DNA of 36,307 bases from Cytophagales bacterium (GCA_016124425.1 WGNT01000096.1:1-36307), one strand, 5' to 3'. Numbered from the stretch's first letter, positions 1 to 8,807 are shown. A program made the numbers and translations. The notes: generated from the letters alone by a model not told the origin.

Positions 1-182
1 GAGGTACTTCCCTTACCGTTTGTACCGGCAACATGGATGCTTTTAAATTTTCTCTCGGGATTTCCCAGGTAATTACAAAGTGCTATGGTAGGTCCAAGGT
101 CTTTTTTAAACGCCGCCGCACCAATCCGTTGAAACATGGGAAGCGCATCGTACAGGTAATCAAGTGTTTCCTGATAATTCAT
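1..182 (-). CDS. folC: Folylpolyglutamate/dihydrofolate synthase, N-terminal part (cut by window edge)
   Basis: Only the first 60 or so residues are present; the gene runs off the left edge. FolC adds glutamate to folates in the cytoplasm (and, in bifunctional members, makes dihydrofolate from dihydropteroate). The start reads MNYQETLDYLYDALPMFQR, the usual N-terminal helix of the family, followed by a conserved GPTIALCNYLGNP stretch and the P-loop HVAGTNGKGSTS at the very edge, which binds ATP. The ATG at 180-182 lies 8 bp after the stop of the TonB-like gene, so it is probably the last-read gene of that operon within the window. Linkage to an envelope operon is likely positional rather than functional. 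Identification is secure; whether it is mono- or bifunctional cannot be seen. Confidence 0.93.
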   Translation of the reverse strand, partial: MNYQETLDYLYDALPMFQRIGAAAFKKDLGPTIALCNYLGNPERKFKSIHVAGTNGKGST

Positions 183-190
183 GAAATCCC

Positions 191-1144
191 CTAATCGACC
201 TTGATAATAAATGTTATTCGCCCGGTGGAAAAGTCGGCCGTTGGATTGCCACTTTGGCGCTTAAACGACATGGAATTCACGACAGTCCGATAGTATGTCA
301 AAACCTCATTGGAAACATTATATTCCAACGGGATAGCCTGTACGATGCGGCCATCTTGATCTACCGTAATTCGGAACACAATTCGTCCGTTGCGGGTGGA
401 TAGTCTGTCTTGAATGTTCGGCTTCGATGCAAAATCCCAACCGGCTAAATCGAGATTATATCCTCCGCCGTCACCGGCATTTCCTTTTCCAGACTGCAAG
501 ATGGACCTTCCGTCTACAGTGCCCTGTGGCTTGCCTTCGTCTCCTGGGGCTGACGAATTTCCCTGACTGCTACCCGCGCTTGGCTGATTTCCGGTCCCGG
601 TTGATCCCTTTGCTCCAAAAATCGCCCGCTGATCTACTTGGGGCTTTTCCGGCGCCTTCGTTTCAGTCTTGACTGCTTCATTTTCGGCAGGCTTGGATGG
701 GGAGGGTTTAGATTCGACAGGCTTCGCCGTTTCCTTTTGCGCTTCAGTGGTCTTTTCTGCTCCCTTCAGCGGACTACTAACATTCGATTTTACCTCAACG
801 GACTTTTTAGAAACGGTGGGAGTTGGATTTGCTTGTGAAGTCTGGGGCGCTGTTTTAGGGACTGCCGCCTCTGTCACCACAGGGGCCTGTTCTCCGGGCG
901 CAGGGGCTTCTGCCATTTGCTGCAGATTTTCAGCGGGAGGGGCAGTCGTTTGGACATTGCCGGATCCCGTTTCGGTAAATCCTAGATTCAGCTCCAGACC
1001 AAACTTAGACAGTGGTGGGATTTGTTCACGCCAAACGACAACAAAGTAGAGCCCAATAAGCAATAGTACATTAACAACAAACGTAATGACGATGGCCCTG
1101 TTTCGGCTTTTTGTATCTTCCTTATCTACACCCCAAGCTTCCAT
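191..1144 (-). CDS. TonB-like energy transducer
   Basis: 317 residues. A short cytoplasmic N-terminus is followed by one membrane segment (about residues 17-38), then a long, low-complexity periplasmic linker rich in Pro, Ala, Lys, Glu, Ser and Gly (about 60-230), and a C-terminal domain (about 250-317: GRIVFRITVDQDGRI ... RITFIIKVD) of the TonB/TolA C-terminal type. Such proteins carry proton-motive force from an ExbB/ExbD motor to an outer-membrane partner. I do not see the membrane-segment histidine of classical TonB or the YP motif of its C-terminal domain, so a TolA-like role is also possible. It lies 3 bp after exbD and 8 bp before folC. Its partner is probably the plug-less barrel encoded upstream in the same cluster. 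Confidence 0.82.
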   Translation of the reverse strand: MEAWGVDKEDTKSRNRAIVITFVVNVLLLIGLYFVVVWREQIPPLSKFGLELNLGFTETGSGNVQTTAPPAENLQQMAEAPAPGEQAPVVTEAAVPKTAPQTSQANPTPTVSKKSVEVKSNVSSPLKGAEKTTEAQKETAKPVESKPSPSKPAENEAVKTETKAPEKPQVDQRAIFGAKGSTGTGNQPSAGSSQGNSSAPGDEGKPQGTVDGRSILQSGKGNAGDGGGYNLDLAGWDFASKPNIQDRLSTRNGRIVFRITVDQDGRIVQAIPLEYNVSNEVLTYYRTVVNSMSFKRQSGNPTADFSTGRITFIIKVD

Positions 1145-1147
1145 GCA

Positions 1148-1540
1148 CTATTTGAAAGGTTTTGTTGCAATGGACACGTTGGCTTCCAATGTGGCAGCAA
1201 TACCACCAATTTCTACCAAGTACTCCACTGGCACTTCTTTGTCTATATGAAGGACAACGTGTCCTTTCGTGTCTTTTAATAACGCTTCCAGTTCTGATTT
1301 AATTTCATCGCGGTTTACACGTTTGTCATTTACCGAGAATTTTAGATCCTTGGTAACACTAACGCTCACTTCCTGCATGATGATGTCCGAAGTTTCACTT
1401 GAAGGTAGATTCACAGGAAGCCCGGAGGGTGTGATAAAGGATGATGTCAGCATGAAAAATATCAATAATAGAAAGATGATATCGGTCATGGAGGACATGC
1501 TGAACGTTGTCTCTATTTTATTCTTTGACTGCAGTGCCAT
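1148..1540 (-). CDS. exbD: ExbD/TolR-family proton-channel subunit
   Basis: 130 residues from the ATG at 1538-1540. This start gives a 1-bp gap after exbB; an upstream in-frame ATG (1603) would lie inside exbB and adds an unrelated extension, so I reject it. One membrane segment (about residues 20-40) holds the family's conserved aspartate in SMTDIIFLLLIFFM, the residue that takes part in proton flow in ExbD/TolR/MotB. The periplasmic part has the compact ExbD fold signature ending HVVLHIDKEVPVEYLVEIGG. With ExbB it should form the inner-membrane motor that drives the TonB-like protein encoded next. Length is typical of Bacteroidota ExbD. Confidence 0.92.
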   Translation of the reverse strand: MALQSKNKIETTFSMSSMTDIIFLLLIFFMLTSSFITPSGLPVNLPSSETSDIIMQEVSVSVTKDLKFSVNDKRVNRDEIKSELEALLKDTKGHVVLHIDKEVPVEYLVEIGGIAATLEANVSIATKPFK

Positions 1541-1541
1541 G

Positions 1542-2237
1542 TTATTTTTTTTCCTGAAGCAGATCAATAAACTCAATGCTCGTATATTCCATATTATGGA
1601 CAAGCTTTGATACCTTGGAAACGAGGTAGTTATACCCGAGATAAGCTAAAATACCAACAACAAGTCCCGTAGCCGTCGTTATCATTGCCTCATAAATTCC
1701 TGTGGACAGCAACTTTGGAGAAACCATACCCTCTTCTTGAGCCACACTTATAAACGCTTGGATCATCCCGGTTACCGTTCCCAAGAACCCGATCATCGGA
1801 GCTGCACCGGACACTGTCGCCATCAGCCCGAGGTTTTTTTCCAGCTTGTAAATTTCGATTTTCCCAACATTCTCTATGGCCACCTCGATATTTTTAAGCG
1901 GACTGCCAATCCTTTCCAACCCCTTAGATAGCATATGTGCTACCGGAGTTTCTTCCCCTTGGCAGATCATTCTGGCCTGCTGAATATTTCCTCCCTGCAC
2001 CATCATTTTCACCTGGTCCATTAGACCTTTTGGTGTTTTGGATGCCTTCTTGAGAATCATCAGCCGCTCAACAAAAATAAAAATGGCCAAAACAAAGAGG
2101 ATATACAATGGAATCATCATGTATCCCCCTTTTACTAATAAATCCAACAATCCGATTTCGGACGCTGATTCTTGAATTGATGACAAAGTGTCGACAGCCA
2201 TTTGGCTATCAGTTGATAAGGTTTGCAGAAGCGTCAT
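1542..2237 (-). CDS. exbB: ExbB/TolQ/MotA-family proton-channel protein
   Basis: 231 residues. It has three membrane segments: one near residues 38-60 (MMIPLYILFVLAIFIFVERL) and two flanking the conserved MotA/TolQ/ExbB core (ATVSGAAPMIGFLGTVTGMI, then GIYEAMITTATGLVVGILAYLGY). The GFLGTVTGM and TTATGLVVG motifs are the strongest family markers; their threonines line the proton path. It lies 1 bp after the SPOR gene and 1 bp before exbD, so the three are almost certainly one transcript with coupled translation. ExbB and TolQ cannot be told apart by sequence alone; the neighbouring TonB-like gene and barrel favour a TonB-type name. Confidence 0.93.
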   Translation of the reverse strand: MTLLQTLSTDSQMAVDTLSSIQESASEIGLLDLLVKGGYMMIPLYILFVLAIFIFVERLMILKKASKTPKGLMDQVKMMVQGGNIQQARMICQGEETPVAHMLSKGLERIGSPLKNIEVAIENVGKIEIYKLEKNLGLMATVSGAAPMIGFLGTVTGMIQAFISVAQEEGMVSPKLLSTGIYEAMITTATGLVVGILAYLGYNYLVSKVSKLVHNMEYTSIEFIDLLQEKK

Positions 2238-2238
2238 A

Positions 2239-2901
2239 TTAATATTTCAATACCCATAAATTTTCCTCAAAATTCTCCTGTTGATCTTTCATCACTTCTA
2301 GGGCCTGCTTCACGTTGTCGTATTGTGCTACTGCCAATCTGTAGTAGGCGATATCTCCATAAGGATGTATCAAAAACGTCGAATTACCTGCTTTATTTAA
2401 TATGTTGCTATAATCTTTTGCCAAGTCTCCATCAATAAAGCTACCGACCACAACGTAATATCTTGGCGATGCTGCTCGACCTGTTATTTCAGACAAGGTA
2501 TTTTCAGCAGGCATCTCCGGTGTAGGCGCAACTTCTGCTTCCGCCTCTGCTATCACAGGCGCAGGTGGTACAGGTTCTACCAGTGTGGAAGATGCTGATG
2601 TTGACTGTTCGCTACCGTCTGTAGCTTCAAAGAATCCGAAGTAATATAAACTTCCCGCTCCAATAGCGATGATAAAGAACAAGAGTACAAGTAAAAAGCC
2701 GTTTCCCTTTTTTTCTTTAGTAGTCGAAGTCTTTGGCACTACTGTTTTCTTCACCCTTTCTTCCCGACCTACATGGGAGGCAGCCTCGTCTGTAGCCGCT
2801 CTTTTCTCAGGACCAATGGGTGTGAATTTAACCTTGGGAAGCCCAAAATCTTCATCCTCATTGGATGAGTCTTGCTTTCTTGATGGATCTTTTTCGGACA
2901 T
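2239..2901 (-). CDS. SPOR-domain inner-membrane protein
   Basis: 220 residues. It has a charged cytoplasmic N-terminus (about 1-66), one membrane segment (about 68-90), a Pro/Ala/Glu/Ser-rich periplasmic linker (about 95-140) and a C-terminal SPOR domain (about 147-220: YYVVVGSFIDGDLAKDYSNI ... YYRLAVAQYDN). SPOR domains bind peptidoglycan strands stripped of stem peptides, often at the division site. It lies 1 bp before exbB, so it is probably co-translated with the motor and may tether that complex to the cell wall. A 103-bp gap separates it from the barrel gene upstream, so a separate promoter is possible, though I see no consensus box there. Confidence 0.88.
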   Translation of the reverse strand: MSEKDPSRKQDSSNEDEDFGLPKVKFTPIGPEKRAATDEAASHVGREERVKKTVVPKTSTTKEKKGNGFLLVLLFFIIAIGAGSLYYFGFFEATDGSEQSTSASSTLVEPVPPAPVIAEAEAEVAPTPEMPAENTLSEITGRAASPRYYVVVGSFIDGDLAKDYSNILNKAGNSTFLIHPYGDIAYYRLAVAQYDNVKQALEVMKDQQENFEENLWVLKY

Positions 2902-3004
2902 AACAAAAATCTTTAGCTGAATGGATTCACTAAATTACAGGAAAACCTTAACATCCCCAATATTGCGTCTAATTAAACCTGTAATCCTGCTCAGTAATGG
3001 GGCA

Positions 3005-4675
3005 CTAAAATTTATAACTCACCCCGACAATCCCCTGTATACCCCTCACTGGATAGTTCCAAAACCGTTGATAAGATTGGTTCAACAGGTTGTTTCCAAT
3101 GGCAAATACAGACAGTCTGCTGCTTACACTATAATCTACTTTTGCATGAAGATCAGCAAGTGCACCTAAGGTATCAGTTGTGTCCGATTCCAGATTGATT
3201 ACCGGGATTCCTCCCATTAATGTCGCGTTTACATGAACAAGCCATTTGGAAGCAGGTTTGAGCGTATTATTGAGTGACAACTCCCATTCCGGCCGATGCC
3301 AAGGGCTGGAAAAGTCTGTCAATGTGTATTGATAATAATTCGCGCTAGCCTCCAACTGATACCATCCCTCATAGTTCCAATCCGTACTTAAATGGTAATT
3401 AACGACGCGGCTGGTATTATCATAAATTAACTGAAACCTGGTACTGTCTCGCTCATTGTTGCCATAAAAGTGCATGTTGGTAAAGTTACCGTATTTTACG
3501 CCAAACTTGTAGTTTATTTCTCCATTGACCGTACCCGTTATGCCAGCGTCAATTTCATAGTTTTTTATCGTATTGCGCAATTGCTCACTTGGTCCTAGGA
3601 AGGGGTTTTCCATGACGAATCCATAGTAGGTATTCCGGATAACGTCACCCTCATAGGAAGCATAGGCGCCAAAAGCCGGGTTGATTTGATAGCTAATGGA
3701 TGCCAACGGAAAAAGGTTGAAATCACTCTTTTTATTTGGCACCACATCATTTTCCTGAATCACATTCGCACCAAGTTTCACATTAAGTCCATCCTTGTTA
3801 TAGGAAGCAAAGGGTTGCAGCTTAAAATAATTTCTGTTAATGTCCGTATACAGTAAATCGGAGGGAGATGTGAAGAATAGTGCCGCGGAAATTCCTCCGG
3901 AAAGATGATCATTCGCCCGAAAGCCGACTGATGCGTTAATGGTTGCCTCGTGCTCTCTGGCGAGGTAGCTATCATTGAAGATTCGCAATCCGATTGACCC
4001 GTCATAGGAGAATACGTCAAGCTGATCAATTTTTCGTACTCCAGCTTTAAACTTTACCGTATTAAATACCTGTTCCAAATCAAAGGGAGTAGACTCCAGC
4101 ACAGGGTTTGCCGAATACCCATAGAAATTGTACCGATCACGCGCATATCCGACATCTCCATACACCTCCAAAAAATCCCTGAAAAGGCTTCCGTTTAGGT
4201 TAATGTTGGTATGGTCTTCTGCCGAATTTGCCCCATCAACCGGCCCTTCATAAAATCCCTGATGTTTCAGCTTTAGGCCATAGACAAATTCATCACTGTT
4301 TAGGCTTGTCACGTGCGCTTCTGCCAGAGGCGATAGATAGTTTCCAAACCCTACACGCACGAAGCTACGGTAACGGTCAGTATCTTGTTTCGGAAACGCT
4401 TTGGCATAGGGCTGTATATCTAATGCTACAGGCTGAAGATCTAGGAAGAAATTTTTCACTTCATACACATAACTTTCCTTGCTGCTTACCGGAGGTAACG
4501 CTGGCGGGCGCTCAAAAATTCGGGGCTGCTGGGGAAGGGTAAGCACCCTGTCTTTTCTGATGATAAACTCCGTATCCCTAATTTCCCCCCGGTCTGGCGT
4601 ATTTTGGGCGATCGCTTTTCCAGAATAAATCACTGATACGAGTAAATAAGTAAAAATCGCTACTGCTGCCTTCAT
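3005..4675 (-). CDS. TonB-receptor-like outer-membrane beta-barrel lacking a plug domain
   Basis: 556 residues with a signal peptide (about 1-23, cleaved after AIAQ). After a proline-rich N-terminal segment of about 70 residues the protein goes directly into alternating amphipathic strands, and it ends in the TonB-receptor C-terminus (SVFAIGNNLLNQSYQRFWNYPVRG to the final Phe of SYKF). No plug domain is present, and the length is well below the 700-1000 residues usual for TonB-dependent receptors. The mature N-terminus contains DTEFII (residues 34-39), which resembles a TonB box (inference). The start is 3 bp after the TPR gene's stop, so the pair is probably co-translated. The role is unknown; a barrel physically coupled to the neighbouring TonB-like protein is the simplest reading. 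Confidence 0.75.
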   Translation of the reverse strand: MKAAVAIFTYLLVSVIYSGKAIAQNTPDRGEIRDTEFIIRKDRVLTLPQQPRIFERPPALPPVSSKESYVYEVKNFFLDLQPVALDIQPYAKAFPKQDTDRYRSFVRVGFGNYLSPLAEAHVTSLNSDEFVYGLKLKHQGFYEGPVDGANSAEDHTNINLNGSLFRDFLEVYGDVGYARDRYNFYGYSANPVLESTPFDLEQVFNTVKFKAGVRKIDQLDVFSYDGSIGLRIFNDSYLAREHEATINASVGFRANDHLSGGISAALFFTSPSDLLYTDINRNYFKLQPFASYNKDGLNVKLGANVIQENDVVPNKKSDFNLFPLASISYQINPAFGAYASYEGDVIRNTYYGFVMENPFLGPSEQLRNTIKNYEIDAGITGTVNGEINYKFGVKYGNFTNMHFYGNNERDSTRFQLIYDNTSRVVNYHLSTDWNYEGWYQLEASANYYQYTLTDFSSPWHRPEWELSLNNTLKPASKWLVHVNATLMGGIPVINLESDTTDTLGALADLHAKVDYSVSSRLSVFAIGNNLLNQSYQRFWNYPVRGIQGIVGVSYKF

Positions 4676-4678
4676 AGG

Positions 4679-7669
4679 TTAATTGATAGAGCGTAATAGT
4701 TTGCTAGCTTCTTCTTTCACCAGGTTATTGGTTGAGTTTTCAACCACAGATTCCAAAGTGGCCTTCGCTTGAAATGTTTCGCCGAGTTTCATATAGTTCT
4801 TCGCCAAGAGAATAAACTGGTTACCATACCAGTAGTCGTATGCGCCGAATGGTTGTGATTGGTTGAATATTAGCTCGTTCGATTCGCTGAACTGTCCGGC
4901 TTCATGTAGTTGCAGGGCCAGTAGATAAAGCGCCTCAGCACCTTGAATGGTTTTGAAATCCCTGTACACGCTCTCATAGGCACGCTTAGCTTCCTCAAGT
5001 TGGCCTAGAGCTTTGCTCGCCTTCCCTTTAACCAACAACGCTTTGGGAAGCGCATCGGGAGTGACTTCCCCAAGTTGAATAATATTATCCGAATAAATCA
5101 GGGCAGAATCATATCGCTCTATCGAAAAGTACGCATTCATTAGCCCCTGAAAAGCATCATACTCTTCAATTTTGGTACGGGCATTCTTGCTGATTAATCG
5201 GAAATAGGGAATCGATTTCTTAAAGTTTCCTTTTTCAAACTCAAGACTTCCGATACGTTGAACGGCCCTGTTTCTAAGTGCGACGTCAGATACATTTTCT
5301 ATAAGGTAGAAATACTCCAAAGCTTTATCTTTATCTCCAAGCCGGAGATACGCGTCACCAATAAAGAAGCGCACCTCTGAAGCCTGAACCACATTGGGAT
5401 AGCTTCGTAAGTAGCTTTCAAAGGCCCGTATAGCAGCCTCGTACGATTGGCTAAAGAAGAGATTTTTCGCATTTTCAAATTCCAGCACCTGTAGGCTGTT
5501 GCTTCCGGGGTTGGCTTTTTTGTATGTAGATAGGTAGTTGGAAAACTCCCCTGCCCTGCCCTGCAGCGTAAGGCTTTCCTGCAGCCCTACTAATGCCGCA
5601 TCTACGTTGGCGGAATTTGGATGGTCGTCTAGGATACGTTTATAATCTCCGATCGCGCCCTCATACTCCTGAAGTGAATAATTTGCAACTGCCCGCCCCT
5701 CTAGGGCAAAAGGGATAAACGGACTATTCGGTCTACTTGATATCAACGCGGAAAATCCGTTTCTGGCGTCTGCATACCTGGTCATTTCCATTTGGATCTG
5801 CGCTTTTTGAAAAAGGGCGTCTTCGACATACCTACTCTCAGGAAACCCGTTAATAACCCTGTCTAACTGATCGATTGCCTGCGTATTTCTGTTTTCAAAA
5901 TTATGGATCACACCGGCTCTGAAATAAGCGTAGTCAGCAGCTGAATTATTCTCGCGGATTGCCCGGTTAAAAGCCTCGAGCGCATCATTAAATTTTTTCT
6001 GAACATAATACGTATCCCCCAGCCGTAGCAACGCATCCTCGTAATTTTGATTTTCCCTTGCGCCCCTCAACTTATCGGTATATTGCTTAAACTGCGTTTC
6101 AGCAGCGGGGTAATTCTCCGAATTGAAGTAGGCATAACCAAGGCCATAATGTGTCTTGATCAGGTGCGGATCCTGAGCGGGCGGTTTAAGGGCCAACACA
6201 GCCTGATAGGCCTTAATGGCTTCAGGGAGGTTGCCGCTCGCAGCATGAATCTCCGCTTTCCAAAATTGTGATTGAACAAGCAGGGATCTGTCGGCTGGTT
6301 GGGTTTGTGATTTATTTAGTAGTTGTAGGGCCGCCGGGTATTTTTTGTCACGGTAATAGACCATAGCCTGATAAAATGTTACTTTTTGATAAGCACTTTT
6401 AATCCGGTCCGATTTGTTGGTGATCTTATCCATGTGCTCTATCGCCCTCAGGTAGTTATTGGTATTGATCAGCGCATCACTGAGCAAAATTTCAGCCTCC
6501 TTGGCATGTGGGCCACTTCCGTAAGATTGAAGATAGGTATCCAGTGCACTTACAGCATCCTGAAAACTCCCGCGTTCCAGATTCACCTTTGCATAATTGA
6601 ATAGCGCCTCTTGTTTGATCTGCGCATCATGGTCGCTCTTATAGGCGTTTGCGAAACTGTTTGAAGCGAACTGTGGATTGTTGAGCTTGACATAGGAATG
6701 TCCCAGATAATAACTGGACACCTGCCCCAGTTTGTCGTTTTGAAGAGCGACTTCTTTAAAGAAATTGCTGGCATCACCGAATTTGCCGGTTTGATAGTGA
6801 CTCACCCCAGCCTTATATTGCTGCTCTCGGGTAAGGCTTCCCTTCTTTGCCTGCACAAATGCCATGTAGTTGGAAGCTGCCTCATTGTAGTTTTCACGGG
6901 CATAATGGGCCTCTGCCAACAGCAGTTGTATCGATTCCTTTTTTTCAAGTCCCTGACGCTGCATTACGGTCGGAACGTAGGCGATCAGGGCGTCGAAATC
7001 CTTTTTCCGGTAATAAATGGAAGCCAACATGTAGGGAACCTTGCCAGCGTAGGCGGCCGCCTTTTCTGCTTCTTTAAAATCTGCAATTGCCTTTTCATCA
7101 TCGTTTTGATCCATGTAGACGTAGCCTGCATAATAGTACGAATCAGCAAGAAACTCCGAACGAAAACGTTTGGATTGTTCAAAATAAGCCAACGATTCCT
7201 TGTAGTTTTTCAACTGGAAAAAGGAATAACCCGTTTTAAACAAGACCTCCGCTTTCTCGGGACCATACAGGGTCTCGGTAGCCACTTTCCGGTAGGATTC
7301 AATGGCTTTTGGATAATTTTTTGCCGCAAAAAAATGGTTGCCCAGTTCCATCGCTGCTTTATTCCGCAAAGGGGCATCTGGAAAATCTAAAACAAACTTT
7401 TCAAGCATTATCTCCCCGTCGGGATTTTCTGTCTTTAAGGCTGCTGAAGCGTAGTAATATTGGCGTTCAATCTCCCTATTTTCAGAGAGATCCACCTCGG
7501 CAAGTCTCGCCAGTTCCATCTTGGAAGCAGCATATTGCCCCTTGGTATACAGTTCTAACGCATCTTGAAAAGCAATTTCCGTCCCACGCTGATAAAGCGT
7601 GGACTGGGCTTTTACATGTACCTGCAGAAGAAGGACCAAGAAGCTGCATAGTAATAAAGTTTGTCTCAT
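4679..7669 (-). CDS. Large exported TPR-repeat protein
   Basis: About 996 residues from the ATG at 7667-7669. A TTG three codons further upstream (7678) is less likely because the signal peptide starts cleanly at MRQTLLLCSFLVLLLQVHVKAQS. Most of the protein consists of tetratricopeptide helices of the YbgF/BamD sort, for example AEVLFKTGYSFFQLKNYKES, YEDALLRLGDTYYVQKKFND and EALYLLALQLHEAGQFSESN, giving roughly twenty repeats. There is no lipobox cysteine, so it should be a soluble periplasmic or peripheral scaffold. It sits 15 bp after holA and 3 bp before the plug-less barrel gene, which suggests a TPR-barrel partnership. No enzymatic domain is visible, and I know no established function for this arrangement. 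Confidence 0.85.
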   Translation of the reverse strand: MRQTLLLCSFLVLLLQVHVKAQSTLYQRGTEIAFQDALELYTKGQYAASKMELARLAEVDLSENREIERQYYYASAALKTENPDGEIMLEKFVLDFPDAPLRNKAAMELGNHFFAAKNYPKAIESYRKVATETLYGPEKAEVLFKTGYSFFQLKNYKESLAYFEQSKRFRSEFLADSYYYAGYVYMDQNDDEKAIADFKEAEKAAAYAGKVPYMLASIYYRKKDFDALIAYVPTVMQRQGLEKKESIQLLLAEAHYARENYNEAASNYMAFVQAKKGSLTREQQYKAGVSHYQTGKFGDASNFFKEVALQNDKLGQVSSYYLGHSYVKLNNPQFASNSFANAYKSDHDAQIKQEALFNYAKVNLERGSFQDAVSALDTYLQSYGSGPHAKEAEILLSDALINTNNYLRAIEHMDKITNKSDRIKSAYQKVTFYQAMVYYRDKKYPAALQLLNKSQTQPADRSLLVQSQFWKAEIHAASGNLPEAIKAYQAVLALKPPAQDPHLIKTHYGLGYAYFNSENYPAAETQFKQYTDKLRGARENQNYEDALLRLGDTYYVQKKFNDALEAFNRAIRENNSAADYAYFRAGVIHNFENRNTQAIDQLDRVINGFPESRYVEDALFQKAQIQMEMTRYADARNGFSALISSRPNSPFIPFALEGRAVANYSLQEYEGAIGDYKRILDDHPNSANVDAALVGLQESLTLQGRAGEFSNYLSTYKKANPGSNSLQVLEFENAKNLFFSQSYEAAIRAFESYLRSYPNVVQASEVRFFIGDAYLRLGDKDKALEYFYLIENVSDVALRNRAVQRIGSLEFEKGNFKKSIPYFRLISKNARTKIEEYDAFQGLMNAYFSIERYDSALIYSDNIIQLGEVTPDALPKALLVKGKASKALGQLEEAKRAYESVYRDFKTIQGAEALYLLALQLHEAGQFSESNELIFNQSQPFGAYDYWYGNQFILLAKNYMKLGETFQAKATLESVVENSTNNLVKEEASKLLRSIN

Positions 7670-7684
7670 GGAATGCAACTGGAT

Positions 7685-8707
7685 TTAATGCAAGATTTTA
7701 AATACTAGTTCTTTCAAAAGTTGGGATTCATCGGAACTGTTGTTTTCAACTCCTTTCAAACGTAAATCCGTCTCCCGCAAGTATCCGATGATATCAATTA
7801 TCTTGCCCAAAGAATAATTTTTTGCTGCTATGTTGTATTCTTTAATAAAGAAGGGATTTACTTTCAGGATACCGGCGAGTTCCCGTTCATTCGCTTGCTT
7901 GTTCCCATACACCAACAATAAGCGGTTGAAATGGGTGAAAAGCAATGACAGCGTGGGAATTAGCGGATGGTTTTTTGGATTTTGACTGAAATATCGGATA
8001 ATGGTATTGGCCTTGAGTAAATCCTTGTAGCTTAACGCTTTTGTAAGTTCGAAGCTGTTGTATTCTTTACTGATACCGATAAATTTCTGTATATGGTCTG
8101 TGGTGATCGTGACAGGGTCGGAGAAGTTGATCAACATTTTGTCGACCTCGTTTGTCAGCACTTCCAAATTGTTGCCGATGGATTCAGCCAATACCTGACA
8201 GGCCTTTGGATCTATGTTAAATCCTTTCTCTTTCAGGTACCCTTCGATGTACGGGGACAACTTGTATTCCGGTACTTTATCTGATTTTACCAAAATTGCA
8301 TGTTTGTCCAGTTCTTTGTAAAGCGCCTTTCTGCCGTCCAGGGTTTTGTACTTGTATGCGAATAGCAGAATGGTACTGGGAAGGGGATTCTTGATATAGC
8401 TTATTAGCTGATTATCAACCATATCCTTCCCCAAATCCGGTATATTTTGTGCTTCTTTGACGATTACAACTTGCCGGTCTGCCATCATCGGAAATCGCTT
8501 GGCGTTTGTAAGAATGGCGGGCATTGGCGAATCCTTCCCGTACATCACCAATTGGTTGAATCCTTTTTCGTGTTCGGCGATGGCATTTCTTTCAATGTAA
8601 TCAGTGATCTTGTCGATAAAATAGGGCTCTTCACCCTGAATAAAATAGACCGGTGCTACTATTCCTGACTTAAGCGCTTTTAAAATGGATTCAGGCGTAC
8701 TGGGCAT
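7685..8707 (-). CDS. holA: DNA polymerase III delta subunit
   Basis: 340 residues. Delta opens the sliding clamp as part of the clamp-loader complex during chromosome replication. The N-terminus (STPESILKALKSGIVAPVYF then QGEEPYFIDKITDYI) and the middle (NNLEVLTNEVDKMLINF, then PVTITTDHIQKFI) are typical of HolA. The usual C-terminal clamp-loader collar helices follow (FELTKALSYKDLLKANTIIRY). I chose the ATG at 8705-8707 because a perfect TACCTTTG promoter box lies at 8728-8735, only 20 bp upstream; a longer in-frame start at 8782 would lie upstream of that box. holA is the first gene of the envelope cluster that follows, 15 bp before the TPR gene. Confidence 0.9.
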   Translation of the reverse strand: MPSTPESILKALKSGIVAPVYFIQGEEPYFIDKITDYIERNAIAEHEKGFNQLVMYGKDSPMPAILTNAKRFPMMADRQVVIVKEAQNIPDLGKDMVDNQLISYIKNPLPSTILLFAYKYKTLDGRKALYKELDKHAILVKSDKVPEYKLSPYIEGYLKEKGFNIDPKACQVLAESIGNNLEVLTNEVDKMLINFSDPVTITTDHIQKFIGISKEYNSFELTKALSYKDLLKANTIIRYFSQNPKNHPLIPTLSLLFTHFNRLLLVYGNKQANERELAGILKVNPFFIKEYNIAAKNYSLGKIIDIIGYLRETDLRLKGVENNSSDESQLLKELVFKILH

Positions 8708-8727
8708 GTAAAAACTTTTTCTATCTA

Positions 8728-8735
8728 CAAAGGTA
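8728..8735 (-). promoter_or_regulatory. Bacteroidota -7 promoter box for holA cluster
   Basis: TACCTTTG on the minus strand matches the TAnnTTTG -7 consensus of Bacteroidota sigma factors exactly. A transcript would start near 8720, giving a leader of about 13 nt before the holA ATG. I see no clear -33 TTG at the ideal distance, so the match is one-sided. Confidence 0.55.
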
Positions 8736-8807
8736 AATAAAATTGGCGATTGCTTAACCGGAGATGAAGGGAATTGAAACATAATCGCACAACAAGAAGT
8801 TGGTTTT

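Noticed and set aside
669..1049. A 126-codon plus-strand frame rich in Ala, Gly, Thr and Ser
   Set aside because: It is the antisense of the low-complexity linker of the TonB-like protein, whose codon bias keeps the other strand open.
1541..1603. N-terminal extension of ExbD to an upstream ATG
   Set aside because: It would overlap exbB by over 60 bp and adds residues not found in the family; the ATG at 1540 gives a normal ExbD.
2934..2985. Inverted repeat ATTACAGG...CCTGTAAT between barrel and SPOR genes
   Set aside because: The arms are perfect but 36 bp apart, with no T run; an 8-bp match at this distance may be chance, and I cannot assign a role.
6698..7390. A 230-codon open frame on the plus strand
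   Set aside because: It lies antisense within the TPR-protein gene, whose repeat structure and signal peptide are convincing; the antisense product is rich in Phe, His and Cys without any domain.
8708..8782. Longer HolA start
   Set aside because: The region contains the consensus promoter box of the gene and encodes no part of the HolA fold.
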